Source: Acephala macrosclerotiorum (lineage: Eukaryota > Ascomycota > Leotiomycetes > Helotiales > Mollisiaceae). Taken from it: 64,000 nucleotides of DNA. The notes under the pieces were generated by a model, which made no database searches, had not been told where the DNA came from, and saw only the letters and a list, made by a program, of their open reading frames with translations. Numbering within the stretch: position 1 is the stretch's first letter; the number at the start of each line of letters is the position of its first letter. Position numbers and translations under genes: made by a program. Shown here piece after piece: positions 1 to 11,821 of the stretch. Where the stretch lies: contig MU119228.1 of assembly GCA_014904845.1 (NCBI GenBank), positions 248,001 to 312,000 on the forward strand. Reading direction: 5' to 3'.

Positions 1-534
1 CGTGCGCATGGATATGAGAACCCATGCGGAGATGATACCCCACGCGAGCAACAGCATCACGACACCTAATTTTATGAGAGTGTTGGGCGTGTATGTCTGG
101 TTTCCCATGATCTGGACGACTCCGACGATTACCAATGCCATTGCTGCAATAACGAAACCGTGGAAGTTGAGGACTTTGAACCACTCGAGCTTGGATTTGA
201 GGTTAGGGTTTCGTGCTGTGCGTCTATCGCTAACGTCAGTCATGATACGCAAAAAATAGGATGCTGCTCACGCTTCATGGAGGATACCAAGGATGGCTAG
301 GAGCAATGGCGATAGACCAATGTTGTTGAGGAGCAGGACCGTGGTCGTGTTTGTTGAATGTGTGTCCTCTTGATGAATCTGGATGATGGCTCCAACGACG
401 CGAACCGCGCAGAAGATCTGAATTGTGAGCCATCCTAGCAGTCCTTGATGCCCATGCTTCCAGACGCAGTAAGTGATGGGTTGTATGAGGATCAGGTAGA
501 TGATGAGCGTTGCGATCGGTAGAGCGGTAGACAT
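1..534 (-). CDS. Fungal integral membrane protein, 5' part (C-terminus beyond window)
   Basis: Two exons of a multi-pass membrane protein run leftward off the window. The first begins at the ATG at 534, whose context reads MSTALPIATLIIYLI, and ends before a GTGAGC donor at 271. The second resumes at about 224-230 and reads through NPNLKSKLEWFKVLNF into two further hydrophobic segments before the edge. The first exon holds about three membrane spans. The layout resembles small fungal membrane proteins of unknown function (DUF7702-like), a judgement from memory of the family. An in-frame ATG at 594 would add 20 residues, but the one at 534 sits directly before the first span. The exact acceptor is unclear because AG occurs at 230, 224 and 217. 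Confidence 0.6.
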
Positions 535-594
535 TGTGGTGGGGCTGTTGAAGGGGTAGATCGATTCGTATACTTTGAAGGCAAGAACTTTCAA

Positions 595-1522
595 ATGAAG
601 ACTTTCGAGCAGCCTTTCAATGCGGGCGGAGAGACTTGGGTAATTGAGATTGTTTTGAGCTCGACGGCTTGCTGATGGCTCAGATTATGATGTTGAGCTG
701 GGAAATTCAGCTGGATGTTTATATAACCCGAAAGCAAACATACTCGTAGATCTCAGGAACATAGTTGAAGCAAACACTCAAAGATTGATCCAATCAGAGC
801 AGAAGAAAAGGGGCGAAGCATTTGCTATCATGGGCAATGAAGCTCGAATTCCATAATTCTCAAGGGTCTGACAGGGGCAACTAGCCAGGAACAACATCCT
901 GCTTGCCTATTGAAGACAGGCGGCGCAGCCAGCTGAAAGAATCCATCCCGAGTGCGAAACGGTGATCAAAATAATGAAGGCAGAATGCGTTAGTGGGAGG
1001 GCAAGTGTGTTAGTATTTGTGATGAGAAGTTGAGAAGAAGCTCTGCGCCGCGCACGGACGAGATTAAGCTATGCTTCTCTAAGCTCGCTCTCGTTCCGAA
1101 AAAGGGAAAGCGCCAGAAGGTGCTGGCAAGTCGTTTCCGAAGTCCAAGCCACAGCGCTTTATCATTGGGTCACTTTGATATCTGCCAAGCCTTCCCTTTC
1201 GCGGAGCGAATGCGAAACAAATTTGGCAATCTTGATGCTCATCCCTAACTTCTCCTCTCAGCCTCCTCTATCAATAGTTGCATCGAGATGCCTCCTGTTC
1301 GCATCAACGCGTAAGGTTGTGCCTTCGGAAGACTGATAGCGATGAAAACCCCTACCAATAAGGGCCAGCGCGGATCCAATGATCCTGGTAGTGGGGTATA
1401 AGTACTCTGGAGCTGCCCCTCATCGTACTACCTTATATCATCCTCTCCTGTTAATTTTCTGAAGTATCAACACCTCTCTCACTCTAAAGGTGTTTCTCTT
1501 GTCGAGCTAGTGTTCAAGCACA
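595..1522. other. Intergenic region with divergent promoters
   Basis: No supported gene. It separates the leftward membrane protein from the rightward gene at 1523. A TATA-like TATAAGTA at about 1397 lies some 125 bp before that start. A 72-codon open frame at 1030-1248 has no recognisable content. Confidence 0.5.
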
Positions 1523-3382
1523 ATGGCAGATCAAATAATCTCGTTTGCTGTCAAAGGAATTGCTGGAGGCATCGGCCTTGCTTCTGAATCCATTTCAGCA
1601 CACCGAGCGAACAAGCGTGCAAAATCACAGATAAGAGAAGGAAGTAGAAGTCCAGCGCCTTTAAGTAGATCCTCCTCCCACGACGAAGAACATACTCTCG
1701 AAGAGAATGACGAAGATCAATGGGCTCTTGATGATGCGCAAGATGAACTCCTCCCGGCACACTCTCCTCCTACAACTCTAGGCTCTCCTGAGAAGCCAAT
1801 CAGAGACGTCAAGGTCCTCATCGACATTTTTATCCAAGCCCACCCTTTACTAAATTATGCCGACCTGCCGCCTCCACCTCATCTACCATTTTCAGTGGTT
1901 CTTCCCCAGCGGCGACCAAAAAATCGTTCGAGGGGCTTCATTCGAGCATACGCACCTGTGCTCATGAACGCTGGTATCGATCAAGCGACATTCCTTGACT
2001 ATCTGGAGCTCTTCGACAAAGCTAGCCAAGCATCGCCATGGCTTAATGCCATCAACCTGGCCGGATTTGCATTCTCGTTCTTACCTGCAGGCATCTCCAT
2101 GGCAATCTCAGTTGCAATCGCCATTTCCGTAAAGGTCGCCATAGAGATGCAAAGTCGTAGCCGGTAAAACAATCCCTCAAATTACTTACCACTCACAGCT
2201 TACCATGATCAGGACAAACACCTTCCTCGACCGCCTCAATACCGAATTCTTCCGTCCTCGGGGGCTGTTCTGCCTCGTATTGACATGGAACCCGCAATCC
2301 GCAGACTCCCAAAACACCGTAAACCTCACTTCGGCCATCACATCGTCTTCGCCTTCCTCCCTCTCCGCCACTCAAAAATTCAGACACAAATTCCAATCTT
2401 CATCCGGAAACGGTTTCGAGCTCGGCGAAACGGCTCCTCTGATATTCCCTGCCCTCGAACACGTCGCTGCTCAAGAAGGAGAAGAGGGCGCTAAGATGAG
2501 AGATAAATTGAAGAAGAAGGGCGAGTTCGTGGGAAACTATTGGGATAAAAGAGCACAGGCTAAATACGCTGCGAAGAATCCTGATTCTATGTTGGCAGTT
2601 GGGCCGAAACCGGAGTTCACAAGCAGGTATGCGGATCCGAATCATCCTGCCAGCAGTGGAAATTTGATCAGTCTGGTGACTGGTGGTCACATCAATCCCC
2701 CTTCGAGACGAGACATGATGATGCAGAGGGGTCAAGGTGGGTTTGGCGGGTTTGGTGGATTCGGTGGTGGAAGGATGGATGCTATCAATGCGAGGAGAGG
2801 AATGATGGGGGGTGGACTCGGAGGGTTGTGGGGAGGAAGATCTGGGATGATGGGTCATGATCCTTACCAACAGCAAGGCGTAGCAGGACGAAGACTTTCC
2901 CCAGGAGGTCAGATGGGTGGATACGGGCAGTATGATGCTAGAGGACAGATGATGAGGGGAAATTCGCCAAGGAGATCCATGGAGGAGGGGAAACCCGGCA
3001 ATATGACGACCAAGGACAAGCAGCCACTTCACCCGAGCTAAGAAAGTCCATGGACGAGAGAGAGAGATCGTCGGAGTACCTGGACCCGAATTACAACGCA
3101 TACGGAGGGCGACAGATGTATGCACCTGCTGCATACTCTCCGTATGGTGGGATGCAGGGTGGTCTTGGTCTGCCTGCTGGTCCTGACCTGTTGAAGAAAG
3201 GGGTCAAGAAGGTTTTTGGGAAAGTGAGTCGATTTTTGATGATCCGAAGCCAAGTTCTAGACTAACAATATACACAGAATGTCTTGTATCTGATGATTGT
3301 CAACATGCCATCCGACGAAGAGATGGCTGTCGCGAACCAACATGCTGATGCTGCGGAGAAGCAAGCTCAACAGCAGATGTGA
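1523..3382 (+). CDS. Conserved ascomycete protein of unknown function, with apparent frameshift near 2998
   Basis: Exons are 1523-2163, 2213 to 3223, and 3278-3382; the introns are 49 and 54 nt. The N-terminus has the GIAGGIGLASESI motif, followed by an acidic segment with QWALDDAQDEL, then the conserved RGFIRAYAPVL and TNTFLDRLN blocks and FFRPRGLFCLV. The middle is glycine/methionine rich (GGFGGFGGFGG). The end, LLKKGVKKVFGK joined to NVLYLMIVNMPS, matches what I recall of the end of this widespread but uncharacterised family. The long second exon is not in one frame: frame one stops at 3041, while the conserved C-terminus is in another frame open from 2942. No GT donor lies between, so one base appears to be missing near 2998. 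Function unknown. Confidence 0.7.
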
Positions 3383-3511
3383 GATCAATGCCTAGAATCT
3401 TCGGGGCTTTAGTTATTGGGACCTTGATCTTATCGTATACCTATGTTACAAGGGCGTATCTGTCTTTTCAGCACAATGCATTCAATTTGCCACTACCAAA
3501 TTGTTCTCACC

Positions 3512-4317
3512 TCATTCATTCTTTATCCTAAACTCCTCTGGCGTATCCTCCTGCGCCCTCCACCCTCCCTTCTCGAACGCGTCCACTTTCTTCAACTCTT
3601 CATAAATGCCCCACACAGCCTCCATCCCTTGCACATCAACACCATATCGCAACTGGACCGATCATCAATGTTAGCATTTCTCCCAAATCCACCCAACGTT
3701 ACTCTCAGGGGGAAAAGAGACAAACTCACTGCCCCCTCCACAGCAGGCGCAAGACACACATCTGCCATAGTCACCTCATCTCCAACACTGTATTTCCCTC
3801 TCCCTTCCCCGCCCTGTTCCCTCCCTTCTTTCACAAGCCGATCATAAACCTCCAACCCCGCACCCATAATTTCCTTCGCCCAAGCATTCACCACCTCATC
3901 ATTCCCGGCGGAGATCTTCTTCACGCGCCTCAAGATCCTCAAGTTCGTAGGAGGCTGCACATCACACGCCAAAATATCAACTAATTCTCTTACCCTCGCT
4001 CTCTTCACCACATCTTTCGGCAACAGCTGTTTACTCTCAGGAAAATATTCGTCTAGAAACTCCAGTATCGCCAATGACTGTCTGATGACAATTTTTGGTT
4101 GATTTGAAGAGGTGGAAGGAGGGGTGATTGTGAGTGTCGGAACTGAGGCGGAGGGGTTGATGGTTGTGTATTGGGGGGAGGATTGGTCTGCTTTCAGGAG
4201 ATGGATGTAGGAGGATTCGTATGTGAGGGATTTGAGGTGGAGGGCGGTGCGGATGCGGGCGGAGCAGGAGGAGCGGAAGTAGGTGTGCAGAAGGAGGTGT
4301 GGCTGTTCGGTTGTCAT
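3512..4317 (-). CDS. Glutathione S-transferase, zeta class / maleylacetoacetate isomerase-like
   Basis: Exon 1 is 4317-3730 and exon 2 is 3652-3512, joined over a 77-nt GTGAGT...CAG intron. The N-terminal thioredoxin-like domain carries SSCSARIRTAL, the serine/cysteine active-site motif typical of zeta-class GSTs, and the SVPTL and RQSLAILEFLDE glutathione-binding elements. The all-helical C-terminal domain ends EEFRIKNE. At about 240 residues it has the usual length. Zeta GSTs isomerise maleylacetoacetate to fumarylacetoacetate in tyrosine breakdown. None of the other tyrosine catabolic genes is adjacent, so the substrate is not certain. The start at 4317 (MTTEQPHLLL) is preferred over an upstream in-frame ATG at 4470 because the fold begins directly after it. 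Confidence 0.85.
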
Positions 4318-4947
4318 CGCGAGCTTTGAGTGAAAAGGAGAGTAACAGAGACGGAATGACAGAAGGACGAAGCTCGGAAGATGAGTGGGAGAGGGAGAGG
4401 GAAGTAACTTGAACATATAATATCGTGGAAGTCTTCTTGGGAAAGTGCTCACCATCCGTGAGGAGCTCATGCTTGGCTCTTGGAAAATGCGGGGTACAGG
4501 ACTGTTCCTGCAGTACCACCACCCCAGAACATTAGATCCTTAGCATTCCGCTCTCCTTGAAGGCTTGAGGATATCGTCGGATCACTGAACATCGAATCAA
4601 ACAATTCTATTAACAACTGTAATATACGTGACGGCATACCGGAGCTACCCCGCACTTACCTCGTTAGGAGGTCGGTGGTCGACGCGGAATTGACCCCGCA
4701 CTTGCCAAGCGGCGGGAAGTTAAGGGGACCTCAGGCTCAGGCAAGACATTGAAGACAAGTCCCTGCCTTTGAACATACGGAAAAAGTCGCAAAAGTTAAA
4801 GGAAGCGCAGGATGGTTGAAGAGTGCATTGCAAACGAGAAAAACTTTCATTCTTGAGAGCAGAGTACTTAATCTTGTCGTCCCCACCAAAAATCTCCAAG
4901 CAAAGGACAAGTCGATCGAATGAAGAGCAATACAGTAGGAATGAAAA
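4318..4947. other. Intergenic region upstream of the GST gene
   Basis: About 630 bp between the start of the leftward GST gene and the end of the leftward MOSC gene. I see no gene in it. The sequence CCCCGCACTT occurs twice, near 4650 and 4690. Confidence 0.4.
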
Positions 4948-6317
4948 TCACGTCGAAAGCCCTGGCCAATCTGTTTTCGCCGTTAGCTTCATGATCATAA
5001 TCTCGCGCCTCGAAAGGAGACTCACAAAACCTCGTCCTCTCCTCGTTCCTCCCACTAACCCGCACCTCATCCCCCACCCTCACAACTCTCCCCTCTCCTC
5101 CTTTCCCCACAAACCCATACCGTCCAAAAATAGGGCTATACTTCATTCCCGGATCAACCCTCCTATCCTTCTGCAACAGCTTCAACACCTCGCCATCTCT
5201 ACCCGTCCCACTCTTCCCTGTCTCATAATCAACGTTCAAACTCGCGCATCGTCCACAATTCCCAGTCAGAAGAATCTTCGCATCGTTTGAAAAAGAGAGC
5301 TCAGACCAATAATCTTCGGAATATGCCGGCTCAGATGTCTTTAGGACAATGTTTGAGCGGAATTTCGTAAGGTCCATGGAGATATCGGATGGAAGACGGG
5401 CTGAGACGTCTGCTACTGAGGACTCGGAGATCACCAAGTAAGGCGCGCAGTCATTGAATGCTATTTTGTCGTTGTCGTCTTCGATCATTGGACCGATGAG
5501 TGGGAGTGAAGTGAGGACTTTCGTGATTGCGTTTTGGGACTTGGGTCCTTGGTTTGCTGGTCGACCGGGGAGGTTTCCAAGGACGGGTCGCGGGTTCAGG
5601 CCCCAGAAGGCGAGGATAACTTTGAATCCGAAGCATTTCGAGAAGAAAGCGTTGTATTTTTCGCCCATGTTGTAGCCGGTTGTGGGGCTGCCGTGCATGT
5701 TGACATTTACAGTATCTAGGTGCTCAAAACTCTCAGGGTCGAGAGGGATGTCGAGGGTCTCTGCTTGAGCTTGAGTGCTGCCTGGTGCTCGGTAGGTGAT
5801 TGTCAATGTGTTGTCTTTGATGGAGGTGTGGAAGAGACACATGTTTGGGAACCTTGTCACATGCATGTTCTCAAGCTTCTGGGGAGTCTCTTCATGGTCT
5901 TTGAGGAGCATGAATCGGCGATCGAGGTAGAAGCCTTCTCGTGTCAACATCGCCGAGGAGACAGAGCAGCCTCGAATAGACTTGATCGGGTAGACCCATA
6001 ACTATTTTAGTTTGTCAATGCTGAACACTGGTCGCGGAATCTGGTGCTTGCTCACCTGAGTAATTGTCATGGATTTTGAGTCTTGCTGAAGTTGGAATCA
6101 GCGACGATTCGCCCAGTAGCTGGAACCAAATTCATACCTTGACCCCGTTTGAGGTTGATGATGAACTTCGGCCATTCATAGATTTGAATGCCTCTCTCAT
6201 AGCTTTTGCCTGCTGAGCCTTCCTCGAGGACGCTGCTGACTTTGGTCTATGGAGCCCAAGGTATGAGACTATAGCGACCAAAATGGCCAAGCCTCCCCAA
6301 AGGAAATCCATTTTCAA
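4948..6317 (-). CDS. MOSC-domain protein, membrane anchored (mARC / YcbX-like)
   Basis: Four exons: 6317-6138, a 30-nt exon 6085-6056, 6001-5026 and a 23-nt last exon 4970-4948 that completes RTRFYWPGLST. The N-terminus has one membrane segment (residues about 5-22), then the MOSC N-terminal beta-barrel starting LWVYPIKSIRGC. The MOSC domain follows, with ISESSVADVS, KFRSNIVL, EDYWSEL and the cysteine motif GNCGRCASLNVDYETG. MOSC proteins of this type bind molybdenum cofactor through a conserved cysteine and reduce N-hydroxylated compounds with cytochrome b5 and its reductase. That role is inferred from family membership. Length (about 400 residues) is normal and nothing is missing. Confidence 0.88.
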
Positions 6318-7126
6318 TTATTCTCCCCAAATCCAGATGGTTGATCAAGGTAGTTGCAACTCAACCCTTCCCTTTTGGATTGAACTTCAATAGGCTCACG
6401 TGCGGGGTACCAATTGGTTCAAGTAGAAGTTTGGACGGCTGTTGAAGTAGGAATGAGAAAGAGCTTTCTTGCAGCCGGTACAGAGAAAGAATCTGTCAAA
6501 CAAGCATATATAGCTCGTGAGCGTTTGCATGAAAAGGCTTTGATTTTCGAATATCCGTGGGATTAAGGTTGTCGCTGCCAATTCAGGCTCACGGATCCCA
6601 CTTCCCCCACCTTTGACTAATCGGTGATCGCGTCCTCAACACGCGGGCACTTGCCTTCGATAGAGCTAATACGCACAGTGGTAGCTTGATCGCGTTCCTC
6701 TGAGAGCCGAAGGCATTCTTCATTTCTCCTTGTAAGCCGATTGTGAAATTTGTTTGATGGAGCGTTTCAATCCAAATTTGATGAGATGAGAGACTTCGCA
6801 AAAGCGGCATTTCATTCAAAGCCAATGAAACTGGTTGATCTCGACAGGAACAACGCGCAAGCCTACACTTTCAGAAGGACGCCGCTTCGTGCCATCTTAT
6901 TGTCGCGATGCAAAACAAAACAGACCTACTTCTGCAAGACCACCTATCGTTATGGAAGTCTAACCAAAGTTGGCTTACAACATCACGTGGAGGGCTCGTG
7001 CGTAAAGTGGCACACATTTTCCGGCTTGAGAGTCGCACCCACCTTTTTCGCGTCGCGTCTCGATTCCAACGACTCTTCAACTCTCTCCTTTACGCCTTGA
7101 GAAGGATCGCCTTCAATACCGTTCTC
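6318..7126. other. Divergent promoter region
   Basis: About 800 bp between the leftward MOSC gene and the rightward regulator gene. It contains one CACGTG palindrome at about 6984. Several short open frames show no recognisable content. Confidence 0.4.
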
Positions 7127-8358
7127 ATGTCTGTCCTGTTTCAGAACTCACGAAAGGCGCACCACAAGCGTCGAACGGCATGTCAGCAGTGTAGAAACCG
7201 CAAGGTGAAGGTACGTCGTGGAAGAATGGTTCCGCTGTTGAAATGAGAACTACAGCGCTTTTGGCTGACAAACATCAGTGTGGGGAGGAGAGAGAATCAT
7301 GCCGAAACTGTATCAAGCGGAAGCTTGAGTGCAGCTTCATTCTCCATCCGCCAGTTATCAATGCCTCTCGACTGACGCATCTCAATTCCGACGGCACGCA
7401 TTTGCACCGCCAGCTGGTACCAGGGCAAGCTCTTTCGTCCTCCGTGGTGAACCTCGTCGATCACGAGCTTCTTCACCACTTCATTACAACAACTTGCTTG
7501 ACCTTTTCATCAAGTGTACTCATCCAAAGATTATGGCAAACGACGGTTCCTCAAATCGGTCTCTGTCACGATTTCGTTCTTCATGCTATTTTGGCAATCA
7601 GTGGGCTTCACCTCGCTCGAATAAAGCCCGAGATGAACACCTTGTACACAGTCAAGGCGATCGCTCATCATCAAGCGGCTTCAAAGGTCGCCATTCCACT
7701 CATGTCAAACATTGACGCCGAAAATACGTCGTCGTTATTTCTGTTCTCCGTCCTCACCTCATTCTTTGCACTTGCGAGTTCCCAGATCTCAGGCCAAGCT
7801 TCAGCTGCCGAGGATTTCAACTTACCGGCATGGCTGTTCCTTATGCAAGGCACTCGACGGATCTTGGAGAAGAAATTTGACGCGATAAAGTTAGGAAGTC
7901 TGGGTCCTATGCTCATTTCAGTTCAAGAAGTAAAGCTCTACAACGCACCACCTACAAAGGGAGAGGGTCTCCGATCCCTCGAAAACCTCATTACCGAAAG
8001 CGCTGCGACAGGTCTTATCGGTGCTGACGCTGCAGAGGCATGCTCGGCCGCTCTACAACAACTTGCACAGTTGTTCACTGTGGCATACGAGGACATCAGC
8101 AGCGCCGACCACTTGAGGCAAATTCTGGCCTGGACGCTGATGGTTCCAAATGCATATATCACTTTGGTCCAGAGCCAGATGCCGGAAGCGATATGCATCT
8201 TTGCATACTACTGCATCATTCTCAAGAGACTAGAAACATCCTGGCTGATGGAGGGGTGGAGTGCTCATCTCATTTCAAGCATCCACTATCTTTTAGACGA
8301 ACATTATCGACCATACATTGGGTGGCCAGCGCAAGAAATCGGATGGGCCCCAGTCTGA
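7127..8358 (+). CDS. Zn2Cys6 transcription factor, Upc2/Ecm22-like
   Basis: Exon 1 is 7127-7210 (28 codons) and exon 2 is 7279-8358. Splicing over 68 nt rebuilds a complete binuclear cluster with spacing C-x2-C-x6-C-x6-C-x2-C-x6-C (CQQCRNRKVK, then CGEERESCRNC and IKRKLEC). The remaining ~340 residues start with DHELLHHFITTTC and end with WLMEGWSAHLISSIHYLL and IGWAP. These are patterns of the short fungal regulators related to the sterol-uptake factors Upc2/Ecm22 and many pathway regulators of the same fold. A role in sterol regulation cannot be concluded from this alone. The gene looks intact. Its nearest downstream neighbour is an SDR on the same strand. Confidence 0.82.
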
Positions 8359-8709
8359 GAAACGACTCCATTACAAACTCACCGCCCATCGACAAACCAT
8401 CATGCCTCTTCCTGCAATGATCTGGCTCTCTAAAGGTTACACCCTGTCTGAAAGCATGGCACATGCCGAGGCCTGTCATGTGTCGGCCGGTTAATGCCTG
8501 GGTTGGTACAAAATTCGGATCAGGCTAGGAAGTGGGCTGGTGCTCACACCATGAACCCTGCACAAGCTATCATGCACGATTAATCAATTGGAGGAGAGTT
8601 CTTGATGGTTTTCGAGATTCCACCTATATAAGTCAACGTTGTAGGCCACCTCTCATCCGAGATATCACACTTGCTATGCCATTAAGCATCCCCAGTCTCA
8701 CACCTCAAA
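8359..8709. promoter_or_regulatory. Promoter region of the SDR gene
   Basis: About 350 bp without a gene. A TATATAAG element at about 8623 lies near 85 bp before the ATG at 8710, a usual position for a core promoter in these fungi. Confidence 0.45.
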
Positions 8710-9657
8710 ATGGCTCAAGTTGCAGGACGCAGTGTGCTAGCTATCATTGGAGCTGGTGGCAGTAAGTAACACTTCCCTTGTTTGTGCTCCTCGATTTTAT
8801 ATGTTCGAGCTCCAAAGCCGAATTTCTCCCTCTCTCTTTCCTTTCAGGAAACAACATGCTAACGAAATCACACAGTGGGCGTGTCCATCGCTCGCCGTCT
8901 CGGCAGCAGTAGAAATGTGTTCCTCGCCGACTACTCACGCACCATGCTCGACAAAGCAGAGCAGTCCCTCCGTTCCGAAGGCCACACCGTGTCCAGCATC
9001 TCAATGGACGTCTCCTCCTACGACGCAGTCCACAAAGCTGCTGAAGCAGCTGCAGCTCTTGGCCCCATCGATGCCATCGTCCACACCGCAGGCGTAGCCC
9101 CCAGTGCTTCAAACACTCGACAGATCTTCGAAATCGATCTCCTAGGAACCGCCAACGTCCTAGACGCCTTCCTTCCTGTTGTCTCTCACGGAACTTCGCT
9201 TGTCTGCATCGCTAGCATGGCAGGTAGCATGATCTCAATCTCTCCCGAGCTCGAGAAACATCTCGCAACAGCTCCCAGGGATCAGCTTCTCCAGCACAAA
9301 GACATCGATCTCAGCGGAGAAGGCGCAGCAGCAGGCCTGGCCTATGCAGTCGCGAAACGCGGGAATCAGCTCAGAGTTCAAGCTGCTGCTGTGGCTTATG
9401 GCCAGAAGGGCGCTAGAGTAAATAGTGTTAGTCCTGGCGTTATCTTGACTGGGCTTGCGCAGGCGCAGCTTGACGCGCCTGGTGGGGAGGGTATACGAGC
9501 CATGATTGCTATGAGTGCGATGAAGAGGATGGGGACGCCTGATGACATTGCGAACGCCGTGGCGTTCTTATGCAGTAGGGAGAGCAGTTTCATTTCTGGT
9601 GTTGACCTTTTGGTTGATGGCGGGGCTGTGGCGGGACGGAAGTGGGGCGGAGCATGA
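8710..9657 (+). CDS. Short-chain dehydrogenase/reductase
   Basis: Exon 1 is 8710-8761 and exon 2 is 8876-9657, with a 114-nt intron splitting an ATG codon inside the cofactor motif. The protein is 277 residues. It has the Rossmann glycine motif IGAGGMGVSIA, an Asp after the second strand (FLADYSR, which favours NAD), the structural HTAG element, and the catalytic pair in YAVAKRGNQ (Tyr and Lys four apart). The C-terminal FISGVDLLVDGG is typical of classical SDRs. The substrate is unknown. The neighbouring dienelactone-hydrolase-like gene is convergent with it. All key residues are present. Confidence 0.86.
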
Positions 9658-9861
9658 ATGTCAGGAATCCAGATGGAATGTAGGTCATGCAAAACTGGGT
9701 TCGCGTTGTTCTTGTCCTCGTTCCGAATTTCCTCGTCTTCCGAAACGCTGTCACAGCATGAGGTGTACTTTGCCAAGTGGAATCAGTGATGGTAAAGTTT
9801 GCTTTCAATGCTTTCCATCGCCATCTAATCTTCCTCACACTTAATCCTTTCCTCAGATTCT

Positions 9862-10800
9862 TCACAGCCACTCTTGAAACCACTGCACCGCACCCCTAAA
9901 CGCACTCTCCTTCGCCGCCCTCACTTCTTTCACACTCAAATCCCCTCTAACACTAAACCCATGTCCCGTCCCACTAAACACAGTACTCACCCACGTTGCT
10001 CCAGTCCTCTCCAGCACATCCTCCGTGTCCCTCCTCTTCTCCTTAGGCAAAATATCATCTGTCTCCGCCGCAAAAATCGCCAATCTCTTCCCCTCCCCGA
10101 GTTTCGCAACTTCATCCATCGTGAAAAAACTGGGATGATTGACGACTCCTACGTCGATTACTCCTACGCCCATGAGGCGCATTATGTAGCGGCCGCCGAA
10201 ACAGTAGCCTGTTCCTCCGATCTTCACCTCACTCCCGTATGTGGAACGGATCCAGGAGACGATCTTGGAGAGGATGGGGTCTGTGACTTCGGGCTCGTGA
10301 CGAAGTTTCCACTTCTCAAACTCGCCTTCAGCTTCTTCCTTCCACCATGGCGGTTTTTCGAAGCGATATGCATCTGAGGTTTCGGTGTTCTCTTTCACTG
10401 GCACCGCCAACCCGCGATTCTCAAAATTTGGATCGGATGGGTCGTCGGTCCAGGGGACGGTTGAATGAGAGGGAGGGAAGGAGGGCGTGATGTCTTTCGG
10501 GAGTCGAGCTTGGCCTGCGAATTGGTCGGGCATGATTACGGGGATGGAGAGATAGGATGCGAAGGAGTCGGCGAGGAGTTGGGCATTGGGGAGGTAGATG
10601 CCATGGCCTTCTGTTAGAAAGAGGAGGACCTTGCCAGGCTTTAGTTTGGGGTCCCGGTCCTGGTTGGAGGTTGTGTGGGAAGGTGGTTGGGCGAAGTAGG
10701 TTTCGATCCCTGAGATTGAGATGACTGTGCCTGTTGGAGTGCCTTCCCATATTGGACTTGGAGACAAAGGGTCGCAACATGGATGGAGAGGTTCGGCCAT
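9862..10800 (-). CDS. Dienelactone hydrolase family protein
   Basis: A single exon of about 312 residues from the ATG at 10800, which has a good Kozak context; an in-frame ATG at 10830 would add ten residues. The alpha/beta-hydrolase fold carries the three expected catalytic positions: Cys in GGTGYCFGGRY, Asp in FAAETDDILP and His in SGTGHGFSVRG. Cysteine as nucleophile identifies the dienelactone hydrolase family. Fungal members act on lactones or unknown esters. The coding sequence is intact, and the gene converges with the SDR to its left. Confidence 0.88.
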   Translation of the reverse strand: MAEPLHPCCDPLSPSPIWEGTPTGTVISISGIETYFAQPPSHTTSNQDRDPKLKPGKVLLFLTEGHGIYLPNAQLLADSFASYLSIPVIMPDQFAGQARLPKDITPSFPPSHSTVPWTDDPSDPNFENRGLAVPVKENTETSDAYRFEKPPWWKEEAEGEFEKWKLRHEPEVTDPILSKIVSWIRSTYGSEVKIGGTGYCFGGRYIMRLMGVGVIDVGVVNHPSFFTMDEVAKLGEGKRLAIFAAETDDILPKEKRRDTEDVLERTGATWVSTVFSGTGHGFSVRGDLSVKEVRAAKESAFRGAVQWFQEWL

Positions 10801-11010
10801 GGCTAATTCGTTCTCGGAGTTGAGATACAACTCTCATCTGTTTCTCACTCGAAATTCTCGATCATGAAGGCTATTTATATAAGTTTCAACACCACGCCTT
10901 TCCTTTGACGATTGGCACAATCTCATTCTTGCTGACCACAAAGGCGCATGATAACAGACGTGCAGGTCGCCTAGTATCGAATCAATCCTTGTTTATCTCG
11001 ATGACGCTTA
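10801..11010. other. Upstream region of dienelactone hydrolase gene
   Basis: Contains a TATATAAG-like element (about 10871-10880, serving the leftward gene) and runs to the TA target duplication of the MITE at 11009-11010. Confidence 0.4.
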
Positions 11011-11451
11011 TAGCGATATTACTAACTAGTGCGACAGACCCATTTTAGCGAGAAACTTCAAAAAGTGTAAAATCGCAAAACCTAAACCGGGCACTTACTC
11101 TTTTAAGCTCCTTTTACTTATAAAACACTTATAAAAGTAGATAATTTTAAAATTTACTTTTAAATTTTAAAAGTAAATACTTATTATTACGATGGCAAGC
11201 GAAGCGAAATATTAACTAGTTTCGCGCTATCGAACTATAAAACTTAAAATCGCTATAATAAAAGTTTTTAATTTTATTTTTTTATTACATTTTTATATAA
11301 AATAAAAAATAAAAAGTTTATTTATTTTTATTAATGTTTAAAAGTATATAAAAGATTAAAAATAAAGTGCCCGAGTTTAGATTTTGCGATTTTACACTTT
11401 TTGATGTTCCTCGGTAAAATGGGTTTGTCGCACTAGTTAATAATATCGCTG
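11011..11451. mobile_element. Tc1/mariner-type MITE, 441 bp, non-autonomous
   Basis: Terminal inverted repeats of about 87 bp lie at 11011-11097 and 11365-11451. Both begin (C/T)AGCGATATTA and share ACTAGTGCGAC, CAAAAAGTGTAAAATCGC and CGGGCACTT, with roughly nine mismatches and one indel. A TA dinucleotide flanks both sides (11009-11010 and 11452-11453), the target duplication of Tc1/mariner elements. The interior is extremely AT rich and has no open frame for a transposase. Most of the differences between the arms are C/T or G/A, as expected of RIP or deamination. Confidence 0.8.
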
Positions 11452-11821
11452 TAGCTGCTGCCTGCGTGCGAAAAGCCTCAGCCTTCGCATCCCCTCGCCA
11501 AAACGCCACTAAATCCCCCTTTCCTCGCTTCATTTGCCCATATCTCGGCAGACTCCACGATTGGTAGCTTTTCTAGGGCTCTCCAAATCCTTCCAACAGG
11601 GTCTTTTTCCTCCCCGAACGATAAACTCGACAGCCCAAGCTAAGGACTCAGACAACCGTCTGATCCGTACCCCGCACCCTCTCCTCGCGGGATTCAGGGT
11701 ACCCATGTGGGGCTTCCCCACATCCTGTCACCAGATAAGACGCTTGCCCGGACAACTTCATCTGGGTAAGGTTGAACGATCTCTCGCTTCCAAACTTATC
11801 AAAGTAGCAGAGGAGAGCAAA

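Noticed and set aside
1030..1248. 72-codon open frame between the first two genes
   Set aside because: No family features, no splice or start context, and it lies in a promoter region.
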